NCBI RefSeq assembly: GCF_041146395.1 | Contig: NC_090989.1 | Location: 48,014,501 to 48,078,500 of the forward strand | Direction of reading: 5' to 3' | DNA length: 64,000 bases | Source of the DNA: Eulemur rufifrons | Taxonomy: Eukaryota > Chordata > Mammalia > Primates > Lemuridae | Part shown: piece after piece, positions 25,161-39,695 of the stretch | Numbering within the stretch: position 1 is the stretch's first letter | How the letters are laid out: every line of letters begins with the position of its first letter | Translations under genes and position numbers: made by a program | The notes under the pieces: model-generated | What the model was told of the DNA's origin: nothing | Database searches by the model: none | Seen by the model: only the letters and a program-made list of their open reading frames with translations

Positions 25161-26605
25161 ATTCAAAGTATTACTTTTCCAAAACTCATAGTATGATATA
25201 AGAGCATAAAGAAATATTTAAAACCCCAAAATTATATACATGGACTTTATGGATTTTTTCTTGAAAAGGGACAAAAATATTTTTAAAATTATGGAGCCAA
25301 TTTTTTTTAAGAAGCTGCTAAGCCACAAGAACAGCAAAGTTAAAGTTAGATTAATGTGATAATTTTGTTATTTCCATTGCTATATGTGAAAAATCCAGAT
25401 GCTAAGTACAAAAGATATATTTAGTTTGGTTCAAAGGTAGTTGAAGATAAATGAAAATGTCAATGGCTTTGTTTGTAAAGTTAAGATTCTCTATAAAATG
25501 AGGTTGACTTGAAACTTTCACTAACATTATTGTCATTTAATATGAAATTGCATCATTCAAAAGAATAAGTATTAAGACTACTTATTGTCATCTATTAAAA
25601 TTTAAAATATATTTGCTCAAATGTGCTTATCTGAGATAGAGCCAGAATTCATACCTACACTATCTCTCAGTTGAACACACCATCGTTATACCTCAGAATA
25701 TAAATCTTCTTTACATTATACAAATTATACTTTAAAATTAAACCATTTTTCTTTATATAAGAAATATTATGGAATTGGAAAAAATTTATGGCCAACTTTT
25801 CTTTCTATTTCAAAGGTACTTTATCATAATTTGGTTAGATATAATAAGTTATAATAATTGGATAATTTTTAAAAGTTACTCATCTTTTATAGATTTTAAA
25901 TAACCATCCATAGACTATACACATTTTAAAAACTTAGGTGTATTTGTGTATATGTGTATTTTTGCCCACGTATTTGAATTCTGGCACAGCAATTCTAATT
26001 AGAAACTTATTTTGAATATGTATTTTAAATTAAAGTAATATGTTTCTGTTTTGCTTTCTACAATTCTTTGCTTTATCAATTCTATCAAAATATCTGCCAT
26101 TACTGGTAACAGAGTAAAAAGGAGACTTAGCAATAGACTATTATTTAAGTTTGATTTTTTTAGTTTATAAAAATTAAAGTTACCTACAAGGGCATAAAAT
26201 GTACTAGATGAACATTTCTTTTTAAAAAGAGAACTAATTAAGTAAAGCTTTTTCAGAACATAAAAATAATAGTAGGACTTGTTAAAATAAAGCTGAACCA
26301 ATTAACTAAATTCAAGAAATTTTTAATTCATGAGTTTCACATACACAGGTATAATTTCAAATCAATTTCTAGATCCTAAATCCTATTTCCTTTTGTATTA
26401 AAAACATAAAAATAAATATAAATTATTTTTTGTGATAAATGGATTTATTAGAGGATTTTAATTTGATTTATGTTTAGATGAAATTGAAAATTTTAATTTC
26501 ATTAGTGATGGAATATTTAAACAGCAAAACATTACTTTGGTCAGAATAAATGTTGATACACTTAATCTTCCACATTTTGGAAGTATAGTACTATGTCTTT
26601 TGTAG
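25161..26605. other. Very AT-rich non-coding DNA
   Basis: No repeat family or gene recognised. The minus-strand frame at 25999-26301 is low-complexity Lys/Leu/Phe-rich sequence and not a likely gene. Confidence 0.5.
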
Positions 26606-27400
26606 CAATATAATCATTCATTTAACAAACATTTCTTGAGATTCTACAGTGGGTCTGGCACTCTGGTAGATCCTAAATATAAAGATGAATGTAAAATTCT
26701 TGCTTTCATGCAGCTTACAGACTTATTAGGAGAGAACAAAGGTATACATCTCAGATGTACATCTGAAAGATTATTCTGCCGTGTACTAGACATTTGGCCA
26801 TGTTTGGAGGTATTTTGAGGTGTCACGATGTGCAGGGATGGAGTGTTCCTAGTTAATAGTACACAGAAGCCAAGGATGCTGTTGAAACATCCTACAACGA
26901 AGAATTATCTAGTCCAAAATGTCAATAGTGCCAACTTTGAGAAACCCTGATATAAACCTGGCACATTTTTAGAACTGCTATTATAGAATGATTCACAGAG
27001 TCTTTTGGGATTACAGAAGAGGAAGTGGTCAATTCTACAAGCAATAAGTATTGTCTTGGTAGAGGACTGTCTTGAACGGAGAGCTGTATTTGAGCAGATT
27101 CTTGGAAAGCTGAATGGAGAGTTGTTCCTCTGGAGGGGGATGGACTTTGGAAGGTCTGCTTTCTAGGCTGAGACAGCATAGTGAGCAAAGGCATAGATAT
27201 ACAAAATAACTTATTCACCTTGGGAACTGTAGGGTAGATAGGATATCAGAGAATAGAAACTCAAGATTGGGCAGGTGAGTAAGAATTCTTTTCTTTTTTT
27301 TGCCATGTCATAGAGTTGGGACTTTCTCCTGAAAGGTGTTGGAAATGATGAAGGGTTTCAAGCAGGAACATGGTGTGATTAGGCAGTCTATATAGAGGAT
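26606..27400 (-). repeat. L2 LINE fragment
   Basis: Begins with the reverse complement of the L2 3' end ('cattcatttaacaaacattt', 'cttgctttcatgcagctta'). It continues into the reverse complement of the L2 C-terminal coding region ('gagcaaaggcatag', 'tttcaagcaggaacatggtg'). Short frames inside on both strands are not genes. Confidence 0.6.
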
Positions 27401-27820
27401 CATCAACTGTGGTGTGAGGTATCATGATTATTTAAGAAAACACAAAATCCTGTATCATTTACCCAGAGAAGAATCACAGGGAGAAAAAGTCTCCCAGTTG
27501 GCAAGAAGGGTCCGTACTTCTTCCTTTACAATTGTTTTGTTTTGGTTTGATACCTTTCACTTTATTTGTCAGAACTCCATCAAAGTAATAAAAAATTAAT
27601 CTTAATTTTCAGTAGGTTCATTAATGCATTATATTGTACATTGGTTGACTGCTGAAGGCTTAAACGGCCATGTTGTAGCATCAGGGAGCATGTCCATTCC
27701 TTGGAAGTACTGTTTTCAGATTCGTGTTATGGAGTCATGGTAGACAAAAATAAAATGTACTTACCAATAAAAAAAAAAGACAACTAGAAATGGAATCTCA
27801 ATTATAGCAATACTTAGTTT
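27401..27820. other. Non-coding DNA, no feature recognised
   Basis: Includes an A-run near 27770 without an attached element. Confidence 0.4.
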
Positions 27821-27825
27821 CTCTA

Positions 27826-27945
27826 AGTGGTTCTCAATCCTGAAAACTTTTAGAATCACTACAGAAGAGATCTGGGCATTTGTATTTTTTAAAACTCCTC
27901 AGGTAATTCAAATTATCAGTTAGGATAGAGACCAGTGTATTATCT
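27826..27945 (+). repeat. MER5-type hAT fragment
   Basis: Motifs 'agtggttctcaatcctgaaa', 'ttagaatcac', 'tgggcatttgtattttttaa' and 'aactcctcaggtaattca' match the MER5 layout. Confidence 0.6.
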
Positions 27946-29960
27946 TAGCTCAGGGAACTCTCCTATGGGTACAGAATAATAATTTCCCAATTTCATTTGG
28001 CTTTGTAATTTCTTTTTAGTTTTTTCTCCGGTAAACTTAACTTCCTATTTCCACTAAAAATTAAAATTATAATAATTTGCATTTTCTGAGCATATACCAA
28101 TTTTCAGCAAGTAGCTTTGTGACAGTGTTATGGAACAAAAGGAAAGTAGACTATGATTTCTTACATAAAATTCACAGTGGATGAGTCTCACTCAAGTAGC
28201 AGAGAGACAACTAGTGATTTAAACAAGGAATCTTTGAACAGTGACATGTATACTTTTTTTTTTTTTTAAAAAAAGTCTCAGTTTGTGCTGCTCAGTTTTG
28301 TGGTTGGTTGGTTAATGTGGCTAGTAAGCTTGGTGAAATGATGGAGAGGATGGGAGTTTGGTCTTCCTATAGCTCACTATCCATCCGTCTTTTAGATGAC
28401 ACACTCCATCCTAGGCAGCTGCCATGAATATGAGTGTTTTCTTACTAACCTGCTACAGGAGAAACTGTGATTGCCCTGTGCTAATTCATCCTTGTAAAAA
28501 GTAACTACAAATGTCAGCCCTAATCCTTAGTTTACTCAATAAACAGTCCTTAATTATCTGTTCTATGTAAGGGAATGACTTTTGTTTTCATCCATCAGGA
28601 AACAGAAAGGGAAAGATGGTTCCGTCTTTGTTCCCTATGGATTAATTATAACATTGCGCCAATGAGCAAAAGAAAACAAAAAACACTATTGTTATAAGTT
28701 ATCCTCTTCTTAACAGTCCTTTGCATTTCTTTACTCTGCCATCACAGTTTTCTCTTTGTGAAAAAATTTTTCCCTAAATATGAATTTCTTTCTAGGTACC
28801 TTCACATTAGTGACTCATTAACTGATACTCTAGCACAATAATTATTGCAAAAGATTGTTCTAATCTAAACCCATGGTTTTCAGTGGCACCTGAGGAACAT
28901 CCTCCTAAGGAGATCAGTAACACTCTCCAGGGGTATGTCGATATTTTGAAAGGAAAAAGCTATTTTTTCTTCTATTGTTTTGATTGGTTTTTAGTGAAAA
29001 GAGTTAATTTATTTAGATTTTCAAATATCACATATAGGAAAAAATGAAATCATTTTGTTCTTCAAAGACATAATCCTTGCCCTTCTTCAAGTCCGATTTG
29101 TATTTTACCTTTTTCATGGAGCTGTCCAATGAATGGGCCAAACTAAACACACATTACAGTTTATTTCGCAATTCTGTATTGTTGAGTGACATCTTTTGTG
29201 TAAGTCTTTGGGTAGAGACATTTGGGTCATGAAGAGTCTTAGTTTTCTTACTGTTCTTGGTAGAACATTTACCAAAATATTGTGAAATAAACTTCCGAAG
29301 AGGTGAGATCTCCATGCCTGTAAGGATTTATGTTCAAATTTGTTAAAGGTCCTCATTTACTAGTTATAATGCAACATTATCTGCAATATCTTCCAAAATA
29401 ATACATCCCTCTGCTTACCTCCTCCTCCCCACCAACCCAACTAAGGTCACTTTTCCTTTGACTGAGATCCACTGCTGGGACAGCCTACCCTGCCAACTGT
29501 GGCCCACAGCCAGCCATTCCTAGAGTTTGCCTGGTGTTTCAGATCCCAGAGACCATTTTGGTTAAAGAGACAGGAGCTGAAAGTTGTGTTTGGAGTTATG
29601 TCCTATATCCCCAACTTTACTATTGTGGGGCTATAATTTTGTTAGAATTATGTTCATCTCATTCAAGACACAAAAGCTCATAAGCTATTTTCTTAAGAAC
29701 TAATAACTTTCCTCCCTTTCAGAATTCTCATTCTCCAATATCTTGACACCATTAACTTTGATCCTGTAAATAAATGAGTCTGATTTTTGTCTCTTTGCCT
29801 AAACCTACTAGATAAAGGATGAAATGTCCTTTTGCAAAGATGCTATAACCTAGTCATGTTATTTAGCCACTCAGATTATGTAGGTCCTTATTTTAACTAG
29901 AGATAAAGTGATTCACTCAAGGTACCACAGTTAGAATACGTTACCTATAGGTCATCTGAT
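27946..29960. other. Non-coding DNA, mostly unassigned
   Basis: A T-run at 28254-28267 and a slightly GC-richer patch at 29400-29560 are the only visible departures. No gene recognised. Confidence 0.45.
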
Positions 29961-30037
29961 TTTGAACTTTTATTAGATAAATTTCAAACATACAAAAATT
30001 GAAATAGTATAATCTTTAATATTTTGCCATATTTCCT

Positions 30038-30062
30038 ACACACACACACACACACACACACA
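30038..30062 (+). repeat. CA dinucleotide microsatellite
   Basis: About twelve CA units, uninterrupted. It lies in an old repeat-like segment (29965-30120) with the motif 'aaatttcaaacatacaaaa', also seen near 44550. Confidence 0.9.
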
Positions 30063-30489
30063 AGCACTTTCTTTTTGCTAAACCATTTTGAAACATAAGT
30101 ACTTAAAAGTCAGGGTTAATACTTATTTCTTTCCTTTTAATTACTGATTTTCAGAATAAAGATTTGATATAATGGTCATCTCCATTGATCTATGAATGAT
30201 TTTTAAAAATTTATAAAATAGAAACAATATGGTGCTAATTGAAGTGCTTAAATATAAGGGGTTAAATTTTAAAGGTTCTTTCAGATTTCAACATTGATTT
30301 TATTTTGTCCTTATTCAGTTTATTTGGATGATTTACATTTCATATAGTTATTTACACTTAATATAAAAGGCTTACGTCTGCTATCAAAGATGGCTCCAGT
30401 CTCCCTAACTGTTGTCTCTTAAAACTTCAAAAAGAAAAAAAAGATTTACTTGTTTTATTATTTTGATAATTTAATTTGGCTCATTTTTT

Positions 30490-30830
30490 ATTTATATACT
30501 TATTTTTACTTTTTTATTGAAGTAAAATATACATACATAATTTACCATCTTTACCATTTAAAATGTACAGTTGAGTGGTAATAAATACATTTATATTCTT
30601 TCTCTTCCCACTTTATCCCTTCTACTGCTGTCCCCTTCTGGGCTCTGGTAACCACCAATCTACTTGTCATCTTTATGAGAGCTACCATTTTAGTTCCCAC
30701 TTATGAGAATATACAATATTTGTCTTTCTGTTGCTTAGATTATTTTATTTAACATATGGCCTCCAGTTCCATTTAAGTAATCATTTTGTGTATACATGTT
30801 ACTTGCTCTGACTGGCTAAAACTTTTGTGG
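30490..30830 (-). repeat. Old LINE-1 3'-end fragment
   Basis: On the + strand: 'ttattgaagtaaaatataca', 'ctctggtaaccaccaatcta', 'gttcccacttatgagaatat' and 'atggcctccagttccattta'. This order is the reverse complement of an old LINE-1 3' region. Confidence 0.55.
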
Positions 30831-31635
30831 ATCTGATTTCATCATGCCCAAAGTATCATATTTTGTGGATGTAATTTTATTGTTAGCAAACAGCTAAGTT
30901 AGATGTATTGGAAATTATTATTTCAGGAGCTGTTTCTAGTTATCTCCCTTTATATTATTTATACCAAACTATCATGCAACTACCTAAGAAAAACATTTAG
31001 CCACTTGCAACAATTCTCACATTTGAAAAACACAGGCAGCTCTGTTTGCTTTATTCCTCAGAGTGATGTCATGAAGGTTAATATTACATCCCTAAAACAG
31101 CTCAACAAATAATTTTTAAAAATTCTTGAACATTAATAAGAACAGAGTTGAAATGTATTTAAGGCAGAATAAGGTGCCATTATAAATTACCAGTAGTCTA
31201 TTTTATTTTGTGATTATTGCTTCCTAAAGGCCTTTGAGAAACAAACAAAAATGTAAACACAGGGAGAAATGAAAATATAAAGCCTATAGAAACTTATTTA
31301 TTTTTTTATGTAATTTTAATTTTTCCATTTTTGTCTGTGGAAGAAAGGAGAAAACCAAACAAAAGTGGAAGGGCCAATACTTTTCTTTAGTAACATTGAG
31401 ATTAGGCTGTGAGAACTCTTGTTGATTTTATTTCTTATAAAATGTTAAGAGGTAGGTATGAGGGTGTTCCGGATGTATCATTTGTCATCTCACCAATTGT
31501 CATGGATAAAGCAAGAAGGCAACAGAACATCTCTAAAGCTTTCTGATATAATAAAGCCTAAATTCTGATAAGGGAGATGATTTTTGAAGGAAGGCCCCAG
31601 GGAATTTATCACTATTTTCTCCTGAAGGTTTAGAA
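30831..31635. other. Non-coding DNA, no feature recognised
   Basis: AT-rich. The short frame at 30903-31112 has no splice or domain support. Confidence 0.45.
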
Positions 31636-31639
31636 CACC

Positions 31640-31798
31640 ATGGTTTCATAGGCTATTTATAGCTAGACATCATCTCAGTCATTTTCTAGTCCAATACTTC
31701 ATTTCACATATGTGGTAAATGACACTAAAGCCCAGCATGTGACGTTCCCAAGGCCACACAGATGGATAGTGACAGAATGAGAACCAAAGCACAAGCCT
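31640..31798 (-). repeat. MIR-type SINE fragment
   Basis: On the + strand 'tttctagtccaatacttcat', 'gtgacgttcccaaggccaca' and 'cagatgg' give the reverse complement of MIR. Confidence 0.5.
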
Positions 31799-31802
31799 GG
31801 TT

Positions 31803-34310
<2,508 letters not shown>

Positions 34311-34311
34311 T

Positions 34312-34545
34312 TTAGGATCGCAGGCTCTGGAGCCAGACTACCTGGGTTCAGATGCCCTCTCCACTACTTCCTAGCTGAGTGACCTAAAGCAAGCTACTTT
34401 ACCCCTTGTGCTTCAATGTCCTCACCTGTGAAATAGGGACAATTGCAGCCTATCTCGTAAGGCTGCAGTAAGAATTAAAAGATAATATTGCCAAATTTCT
34501 TAGAATAGTGCCTTGCACATAGTAATCATTGTGTATATTAACAAT
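34312..34545 (+). repeat. MIR SINE, nearly full length
   Basis: Motifs in order: 'caggctctggagccagacta', 'cctgggttcagatgc', 'tgagtgacctaaagcaagct', 'tcctcacctgtgaaataggg' and 'agtgccttgcacatagtaat'. A well-kept MIR. Confidence 0.85.
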
Positions 34546-35845
34546 TTAAAAATAAAAAACAATTCATTGGTGAGAATTTTTGCTCCATTTACCATCTTGT
34601 GGTCCTAATTGACCTCAGTGCAGAATTCTCATCAGTTTGGTCTTTGGGTATCACAAGATGCCCTTTTTGTGTACACTATGGTTGGCGTTAACTTACGATT
34701 TTGTTCTCAAAATGAGGAAGGTGCAGTGGTTTATCCATCTCCTCCCAATGACTTATATCTCGTACCAGTGATTACACACATGATTTCTCACTGGTGCTGC
34801 TGGTCTTTAGAGCTTCAAACACATCCTCCAGCTGTCCCTGGCTCTGGGCCATCCATCTTACAGCCGTCCAACACCTCCCAGCTTCCCAGCAAGGTAAAAG
34901 ACATCTCATTTTTTGGTTATCTTCTCTGTCTCTCTTGAGAGACATTTATGGACACTTCAAAGGTACCCTCCATGCCAGTAGGAAGACTGGATGGGAAGTG
35001 ACCACAAGCCTTCTTTGTCTGGATCTGTCCTACCACCATCACCATTCGACTCTCACTTTCCCATGTTGGCACAGGCACTGTATCAGACCCTTCCTACCAG
35101 GTTTCAGACAAAAAGCCCAGCATATATCCCTTCTGCTTTTAGATTCATTGTATCTACCTAGACATTTTTATCAAAAGTTGAGGCCAGAAAGAAAACCCCA
35201 CATCAAAGTTTAACCACTCTTAATTTTCCATTTCTCTCCAGGCTCCTTGACGTGAAGCAGAACATTGCATTTATGACTTATCCTCTCTCACCTCTTCTCT
35301 GTGGGTTTTAGTACAAACTCCGTGCTCAGTCCTCCAAGCCTGGCTCTGAAAGCTAAAGCCCAGATGTTGGACAGCCAACATTCTCTTTGTCTCTAGCAGT
35401 CAAAACCCATGGATTTTTATGGCTCTTTTTCTCTCCTTTGAGTTTAAAGTAAGACTGTTTGAAAGTCAGAATTAGGCAATATTTTCCTTTTCCTGTATAG
35501 TCTACTCTCATCTACCTCAAAGGGAAGAGAGCTGTGGGCAACAGAAATGATCAGGAAGAAAACTGCTCAAAATACGATTCCATTACTCATGAATTTCACA
35601 CAAAGATGGACAATTTGAGGAATTTTAGGGGTAATTTTTTCTATATGAGGTACTGTGGGATCTAACTGCTCTGTAAGACACTATCCCTCTGAATGTGTTA
35701 ACGTTCTCCTGTCAGTACATATCATATTTATATAAGACCCTATGGAATAACCAACAGGAGCTTGCTCTTGTAACTTAAAACAATGTTGCTAAGCTGCCTC
35801 TTAATACACATTTCATCTTTTAAATACCTCGATTTCACACAGAAA
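34546..35845. other. Unassigned moderately GC-rich DNA with two overlapping open frames
   Basis: Frames at 34609-34938 and 34794-35213 (+) overlap out of phase. Neither shows a domain, signal peptide or splice context that I can recognise. I do not annotate them as genes. Confidence 0.35.
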
Positions 35846-35849
35846 AATT

Positions 35850-36665
35850 AGGTTTCAATGCATTTGGCCCCAATCCACTGATATCTTGGTCCCTTCTCCA
35901 TCTTCACTTCCATTCCAGTAAGTACCTTGGTCAATTCTTTTTTCCATCTCAATGTATGGCACTACCATTTATCTGGTTGATCAAGACAAAACTTGAGAGC
36001 CATTCTTGATTCCTTATCCCTTTCTCTCACTCACTCTGCACCTAGAATTCAACAGGTGCTGTTATTTTCTATCCAAAATAATATTTTAAATTTTTTTACT
36101 TTGCTCAACGCCTGGCATCACAATCCTAGTCCTGAACTCAAAGCCTGCAATGGTTTGCCATTTCATTTAGGAAAAAGGATGTACCATGGTCCCCCTGCCT
36201 ATGCCTTTAGACGTATCTCCTGGCCCTTTCCTCCCCAGGACCACAGACCTGCTTTCAGAAAAGTTTCAAACAACATTGACTGTCCCTACATTTCAGAAAC
36301 TGCAATTATGCAGTGACCTCTACCTAGGGTGCTCTTCACCAGCCTCAATCTGACTAACTCAGATCAGTTGTTCAATTCTTGTCAACAATGGCACGTCTCA
36401 AAAAGTCTTTACCTGACACCTGCCATCTAAACTAGGTTCCCTTTTTATACTTTCTTGAAGCACTCTTTACTTTTCTTGCACAGAACTTCCTAAATATATT
36501 TTGTAAGTATTTTTCAATGTGTGCGATTATTAGTTTAATGACCACCTCCCTCTTTTGTCGTAAACTCTGGGAGAGTAAGGGCCATGTCACTTTTGCTCAC
36601 CACTGGATCCCCGATGCCTGAGTCTGACATTTAGAAACTGATCAGTAAAAATATGTGGAATAAAT
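35850..36665 (+). repeat. L2 LINE 3' portion
   Basis: Motifs 'gagccattcttgattcctta', 'cctgcaatggtttgccattt', 'ttacctgacacctgcc', 'gagtaagggccatgtca' and 'ctcaccactggatccccgat' follow the L2 C-terminal coding and 3' end order. The frame at 35993-36316 is an L2 relic. Confidence 0.7.
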
Positions 36666-38715
36666 AGACGTATTAATTAACACAGGCATTTCAAATAGTG
36701 AAGCACGGTGAGAAAGTGGCTCTTTTATTTTTAGGCAAGGCTTGACCAAGGTATGATGTTATATTTACATTATTCATTATTGGTACCTATGAAAATACTT
36801 TTGAATTTTGGGTAGTGGGTTTATATTCAGCCAGAATATATCAGCACAGTGTCTCTTGTGACTGGCCGGTTCCTGTGCTGTGCCTTCTCCTAAATATTTT
36901 TCCCATCATCTCTACTGAGAAAGAAATGTTTTCATTCTGAAATAATCATACTCTTAGTCAATTATTTAATTAATTAGAGGGAAGTAGGCAATTAAGATAA
37001 CTGGAGAAATTAATATTTCATTATTAATTTGTTTTGATTATGCTTCATGAAAGGAAGAAGGAAGTCAGTATCTTAACATATCTTTAAAGCTGCTTCAGAA
37101 GGATAAAATGTGCAAGTATCTTGAAAAGGAACCTGGTGAATTATTAAGAAAAAGCTTTTAAAGTGACTTAGTTCCATCTGTCATTTCACCTACCACCCCA
37201 AAACTAAGGTACTAGAATAAATGTTCTGAACTAAACACTGTAGATCATTTAAATGCTGTAGATTACTTGAGAAAACCCTCAACAGAAAGACAAATGAGGG
37301 AGGCGGGCAAAGGGAAATAAATGAACACTCACTTTGTGTCAGAGAAAATTGGAGAAGGTTTTTCTCTGAGGAGCAGCCTTTAGCATTCATATTTCCTTAT
37401 GGTATACATCAGCATCTTTACAGCCATAAAATTTCTGAATGTCTTCTTGATGGCTAAACATATTTCCTTCTTTGTTTGAGGCATATTCTGAAAGTATATA
37501 CTGTGTTTTATTCTTTGTTTAGCAAGACAAGGACACTTTACATTAAAGAATGTATATGCACATAATAATGGATATTTTGGATAAAGGTCTTATATTTTCA
37601 TTTTCCTTTTAATATATAGGTTGCCTCTAATGCCCAAGTACAACATAGAAATAAAGAGTATAGAGCTACAGTCTAGACACCCCATTAGAAAACATGTTTC
37701 TTCATTAAAGAATTGTGGTCCCCAGTACTTTAAAACCAATAATTTTGGAGGGTGAGCTAATATGTCCTTTTTCTAGAGGGAAGCACTTTAATTCTTAACT
37801 GAGCAAGACAGGTGCCTACATGAGTGGCTTTAGTGCCTATTTACCTGGGTTCTGTTGGTTGCTTCCAAGGCTGGAGTAGAGCTTCATTCCTTTCACTTAA
37901 ACTTTGATCTCTGTTAAACTGCACACTTCTCCTCCTCCCTTTTCCTGGGAACTTTTTAAACTGTTCCCAGTCATTTAAAGCTTAATGAACTGTTTCTGAT
38001 TTTTTCTTCAGAGCAGGCTTGTGTGGGTGATACGGAAGCACCTGAAATGAGGCCACGCCCTTTGCAGGGACAACATACCTGTGCAGGGCAGCTGCTCAGT
38101 AAACGCAGAGAAGGGAAGAGAATGAGAGAACTGGGGCATCACTGATGCCAAAGAACTGTTTCATATTTTTGTAAATCTGCATGATTGAAAAAACCAGCTT
38201 TAGATTAGTGAAAAAGTGCATAAATCTTAGACTGATGACTAAACACTTGAAGAAATATTTGTTTCAAATTTTCTAATTTTCTTAACTATAACAACAGAGA
38301 AGCCTACATATGAAGGCAGTAAAATTAAGGAAGTTAAAAACTTTGATAAATCGTTGAGCTCATTTGTATCTGCAAAATTTATTTCTTGAGAGCAGATAAA
38401 GGCACTTTCGAGCATGTTCACTTTTTTTTCAGGTCACAGGGGTGCTATTTAATAAATTACTTTTCTCAGGCACTAAGAGCCACCTTTGTTCATCTGAAAA
38501 GGTTAATGAAGCTTTTCAAAGTGTCCAAGTTATTCCCGGAGAGTAATTTATGCACTAAAAAAGTCTGTTTTATTTGGGAAGTACCTAAATAGCAAGAAAA
38601 AACAAAAGTGAAGTACAAATTAAAGACACATAGATCTGGCTATTCATAACCAAAGGTTTTTCCCTCAAGCTTCATTTATATGGATTGACTGTATATCCCT
38701 GACTACCTTATTTAA
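36666..38715. other. Non-coding DNA, no feature recognised
   Basis: No repeat family that I can name. A patch at 37850-38120 is slightly GC-richer. Short frames only. Confidence 0.45.
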
Positions 38716-38719
38716 AATG

Positions 38720-38950
38720 TCAATATTCCTTCCCCTCCACCCTAGAACTTCTTATTCTTGCTTTAGTCTTCCCCATAGCACTTATCATAAGTATACTCTA
38801 GTTTACTTGTACATTTTAGTTCTTTCTGACTTCTCTTATTGGAATGTAAGTTCAACACAGATAAAAAATTTTTTCACTGCTGTATCTCAGTCCCCTTGGA
38901 CGGTACCAGGCACATGTAAACATTCAATAATTACTTGGTAAATAAATGCA
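38720..38950 (+). repeat. L2 3'-end fragment
   Basis: 'atagcacttatcataagtat', 'ggaatgtaagttcaacacag', 'cactgctgtatctcagtccc' and 'accaggcacatgtaaacatt' give the L2 3' UTR order. Confidence 0.7.
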
Positions 38951-39049
38951 AGAATAAATCAATATTGATCAAATTTACCAAGTTATTGCCAAATTTCCAT
39001 TTGATGTAGCATTATATGCATCATTTTCTGGAAAGTGGTACCACATAGT

Positions 39050-39245
39050 AGTTGAGGCTAGTTTCTGGAGTCGTTGTGCCTGTGCATGAATCCTGATTCT
39101 AACACTGGCTGTCTGTTTACGCTTGGAGGAGTTACTTAACATTTCTGTGCCTTAGTTTTCTCTTCCCCAGAATAAGGAGGATAAATTACCCATCTCATAG
39201 TTAGAAAATATGTTTGAAGTACTTAAAACATTATGGTAGACAGCT
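39050..39245 (+). repeat. MIR SINE fragment
   Basis: 'agtttctggagtcgttgtgc', 'gaggagttacttaacatttc' and 'ctgtgccttagttttctctt' match MIR order. Confidence 0.65.
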
Positions 39246-39521
39246 CTTAAAACTCACTAGTATTAGCATTAAGTCAGTTTTTGCAAAGAATAATATTCTT
39301 TGTAAACTCATTGCCTAAATGAAATGGTCATGAAAATTGTATAGATATTAAAAATATTTTGCCTCAGTTATCTGACTCATTTAGTTCGAAGCATATTTTA
39401 AGCATACATGATTATTATAATTTACTTTCTGAAAATTAGCAGGACATTAATTTTATTTATTTGACAAACTCCAATCAAGTCAGAGTAGTGTAATAATTTC
39501 AAAGGTCAAGCACATTTTTTA

Positions 39522-39695
39522 ATTCTGCTTGGCCATTTACTAGGTCTGTGACCCTGGGCAAGTCAATTAAAAACTTTAAGCTTTGGTTTTCACATTTGTA
39601 GCATGGGTAAAAATTAAATCTATATTAGTAGTTGAATATTTAACACAGCACGGTGCCTGGTGTATACAGTAACAAATCTCAATAAAAGGAAGATC
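39522..39695 (+). repeat. MIR SINE fragment
   Basis: 'gtctgtgaccctgggcaagt', 'cacatttgtagcatgggtaa' and 'cacagcacggtgcctggtgt' match the MIR 3' half. Confidence 0.65.

Noticed and set aside
35993..36316. 107-codon open frame
   Set aside because: It lies inside an L2 fragment; no intact L2 protein motifs in one frame.
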